This document shows positions 61,540 to 64,000 of a stretch of 64,000 nt of DNA, in pieces (within the stretch, counting starts at the first letter, position 1; each line of letters begins with the position of its first letter). The position numbers and the translations under genes were made by a program. Under the pieces are notes generated by a model. That model did not search any database. It was not told the DNA's origin and worked only from the letters and a program-made list of their open reading frames with translations. The stretch spans positions 4,952,503 to 5,016,502 of the forward strand of contig NC_059473.1 in the NCBI RefSeq assembly GCF_018139145.2. The letters are read 5' to 3'. This DNA comes from Gymnogyps californianus. Taxonomy: Eukaryota > Chordata > Aves > Accipitriformes > Cathartidae.

Positions 61540-63450
61540 ACAGCCTTAGCTCATTAGGGGCCCTGTTCATTGCTGTGTTGTTATTCTAAGGCATTTTCAT
61601 CCGACAAGAGAAACGGTGTCTCTTTTTAGTATGGATGTTAGGACTTCAGCTTGACAGTCTCCTTCCAGAGCATGCACCGTGCGTTACCACAGCACACACC
61701 AAACATCAGTTGAGTTTAGGCAGCTCTGTTAGCCAGATGGCTATGAAACATTCATAATACAAGCTGTAGCTATTATGAGCCATTTCTCTTTGGTGCATGT
61801 CCTGACAAGCTGCTGTTATTAAGTTTCAGTGTATTTCTGTTAATGTTACCTACCTATTTTCATTCCTGTATGCTGTCACACGGAGCTGGTTGGCGTGGTC
61901 TTGGGAACTGGGCTTCAAGGCTCCTCCCTGTGAAAGTTGCCAGCTCATTTATTTGTTTCTTTCCAGTGGTTCAAGCTGGTGCGTTATTCAGAAACTTCTG
62001 AAAGAGCGGGGTTGGGTAAACCTCTGATTCAGTTCGTTTGAAAGCACCCTTGAAGTCCTCCTCCACATCTTGCCCTCCTGTGGCTCTGAAATAGGCTTAC
62101 AAGGCTAATTTGGAGCACGTTTCTGGGAAATCATCAGTGCTTCTGTTGGAAATGTCCCTCAACTTGAAGGTCCCTGTCCTTTCTTGCAGAACTGTGATGC
62201 TTTTAGTTTGGGCCCTGACTCTCCCTGGTCTTTGTTTCTCAGTCTTAGAGGGCAGAAGTGCAGGAGGAGGGGAGCAAACACAATGTGAGTTGTGAGGTGT
62301 GAAGGTCAAGTGGCAAGAAGATCACTTGTATTTTGTCCTTATCCCAGCATTACTCTGCAGGGGCAGTGGTCACCAGTCCAGATTATGTTCTCCTGACGGC
62401 TGCTCAGTTTTGCAAAGCCCGTTAACTTTGCAAATGGTGGCAAGGGCATGGGAGTCTCAAGGGAGCTCGGAGTACTCGCTGCTTTTGATCCTGCCAGTGT
62501 TGTCTCCCTATGTTTAGCAACAGAAAGAGCTGTGGTGCAGGAGCCGCTCTAGGCTGTTGGCCAGTGATATAATCCTTCTGGGATGGGTTGCATTAGATGA
62601 GGTGGTTTGACTGATAGCTGTAGGCTCTCCTCAGCCCACCTTTGCCCTGTAGAAAAGCTGCTGATGCTGCTGCAGCTACACAGGAGTCTGCGCACAGCTA
62701 ACAGCATAGACTGTGAGCTGTTGTCTCAATGGATGGAGCACACTTCTACATGCCTGGGCTGAAAGGGCAGTGACCGCAATGTGCTAAGTGGTTACATGCA
62801 ACTGGAAATACTTGGTATCTAAGTGTCATTCCTGACAAGACATTTAGTTTTCGGAGGTAATGTATACTATGCAAGATTAACAGACGGACTGAGGAAGCTC
62901 TTTGTAGAACATACTTTCAGCAAACCAGTTCAGTTGGTTTGTCAGTTTATAGCACTTCTTATATGAACCGCCTGCATACTGAGAGCTGTTTCTTTTTTAT
63001 ATGACAGTAGTCATGTTAGCATCCAAAAAAGTGTAACCTTGAGATTGGCTTTAGAAACCCTGAGATTTTAGTACGTAGAGCTGGGTGAAAGTTGCCTTCT
63101 GGTTTTTGCATCAGAGGTATTCAGGTCCTTGCATTCACAGAGGATAAAAACTGACTTTAAATCAGAGATGAGGTTCTTAGGTACGAAAATTATTTTAGAG
63201 GAAAGTCACTGTATGTAGTACTACTCACTATAAAATTGTAGGAGTTGGCCATTCTGGAGAAATCGGGCAACACCTGGTATTTGAGGAAATTATTCACAAT
63301 ACAAGGAGAGCCTTTTGTTCATGTGCAGCTGAATATGTAGCAGACAGATCTAAATTACTCTTTGCAAATGTTTTGTTACAGTGGTGGGTGCAAGACCCTT
63401 ACGGGATGGGTGCTGCAAAAATAAGAGGGCACCCACAAGCTCTTTGGCTG
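61540..63450. other. Noncoding, no gene recognised
   Basis: Only chance-sized frames; no repeat identified. Confidence 0.45.
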
Positions 63451-63452
63451 GA

Positions 63453-63690
63453 CTAGCCTCCTGCAGCATCCCCAGAATCCCTGTGTGACTTGACCACATG
63501 AGCCAAGGTGCAGTCCCCGAAGGGCAAGATCTCCTCTTGACAGATCTTGGTGGCTGTCATTTCAGCTGCTACTTTTTGGAGAGGAAGAGAGAGGAGTGAA
63601 TGCATGGTAGTTGTTTTGTAACGGATAGCCTGAGAAATTTCCATCACAGTTGCAATCTGCTTAGGTGGACCCATGTTCTCCTTTCCCAGC
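63453..63690 (-). other. Candidate exon near the window end
   Basis: An acceptor close to consensus (GTTTTGTTTCTCTTCACAG, ending 63691) opens a minus-strand frame in phase 2: 78 codons to TAG at 63453. The peptide includes NMGPPKQIATVMEISQAIRY and, further on, KVAAEMTATKICQEEIL, ending GDAAGG. This is one of the most protein-like translations in the window, with balanced composition and mostly non-hydrophobic helix-like stretches. I recognise no family. The frame at the window edge (64000-63879) is on the same strand upstream but has its own stop, so the two are not simply joined. Confidence 0.22.
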
Positions 63691-63878
63691 CTGTGAAGAG
63701 AAACAAAACGTCTGGCAGGCAACAACTAGATTATTTCAGAAACTCCTTGCTCTCCTTTCCAGACAGTGCTTTTTGCCATGATACATGACTACCCAGTCCT
63801 GCAGACTTTCTTCCCTTGGCCTTGGCTCTAACCTCCAGTGTTCCTGTCCTTTCCTGGGAGGGGGCCTTCTTTCACATC

Positions 63879-64000
63879 TCAGATGTTTATACTGAGGTCA
63901 GCCAGGTATTCATCCATCTGTGTGTCGGGCTCCGACACAGACCCTGAGCTGCCCCCCGGGAGAATGGCCCAGGGGACCCGCTCACCCACCCACCTTCCGG
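63879..64000 (-). other. GC- and CpG-rich open frame cut by the window edge
   Basis: The last 120 bases become GC- and CpG-rich, unlike the preceding 60 kb. One minus-strand frame is open from the window edge to a TGA at 63881-63879, ending SEPDTQMDEYLADLSINI. It contains a perfect 8-bp inverted repeat (63921-63928 with 63932-63939). It could be the C-terminal coding end of a gene whose body lies beyond 64000, or an internal exon if an unseen donor is used. The opposite strand is also open, so this is tentative. Confidence 0.25.

Noticed and set aside
1..64000. CRISPR arrays, operons, Shine-Dalgarno sites, prophage or bacterial insertion sequences
   Set aside because: Nothing with regular direct repeats and spacers, no compact co-directional ORFs, and the repeat content (CR1, MIR, palindromic sauropsid repeats) is that of a vertebrate nuclear genome.

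Overview
This window looks like nuclear DNA from a reptile-grade amniote, most likely a crocodilian or turtle, or possibly a basal bird. Three things point that way. (1) It is AT-leaning and CpG-poor, with no operon-like ORF packing: most open frames are under 100 codons and scattered at random over both strands. (2) It holds an antisense CR1 LINE fragment, several decayed MIR/L2-type core-SINE and LINE tails, and many copies of palindromic repeats built around an AGTCAATGG / CCATTGACTT core, which I know as abundant in turtles and crocodilians. (3) It lacks mammalian Alu, B1 or L1 signatures. The organism call is inference.

I recognise no protein-coding gene, rRNA, tRNA or known ncRNA. The window reads as intergenic sequence or the inside of a very long intron. 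By position: 1-9.8 kb is mostly unique sequence with one L2/MIR relic (about 4.3 kb) and a two-exon model on the minus strand (7.7-6.4 kb). 9.8-14.6 kb has two MIR relics, a GA microsatellite and the longest open frame of the window (minus, about 264 codons, 14572-13778). 14.8-22 kb is AT-rich and quiet. 22.2-22.9 kb ends in AATAAA plus a 15-A tract and may be a retrocopy. 26-36 kb carries several MIR/L2 relics and simple repeats. 36.7-38.1 kb has two minus-strand terminal-exon-like frames. 41.3-42.6 kb has a dense set of plus-strand frames with good splice-site matches. 42.8-49.6 kb has a MIR, palindromic repeats including a perfect 21-bp inverted repeat at 48.2 kb, and a CpG-retaining multi-frame open segment at 46.3-46.7 kb. 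54.9-55.4 kb is a strand-asymmetric Ser/Pro-coding block. 56.5 kb is the CR1. 57.9-61.5 kb holds more palindromic repeats. The last 120 bases turn GC- and CpG-rich, with an open frame running off the window edge, and a well-formed exon candidate lies just before it at 63.45-63.69 kb.

All exon candidates are unverified. Roughly, with one stop per 18-20 codons, 64 kb read in six frames should give a handful of frames of 120 codons or more by chance, so most of these may be noise. The 264-codon frame is the one that clearly exceeds that expectation. No cooperating gene system or pathway can be described from this window.
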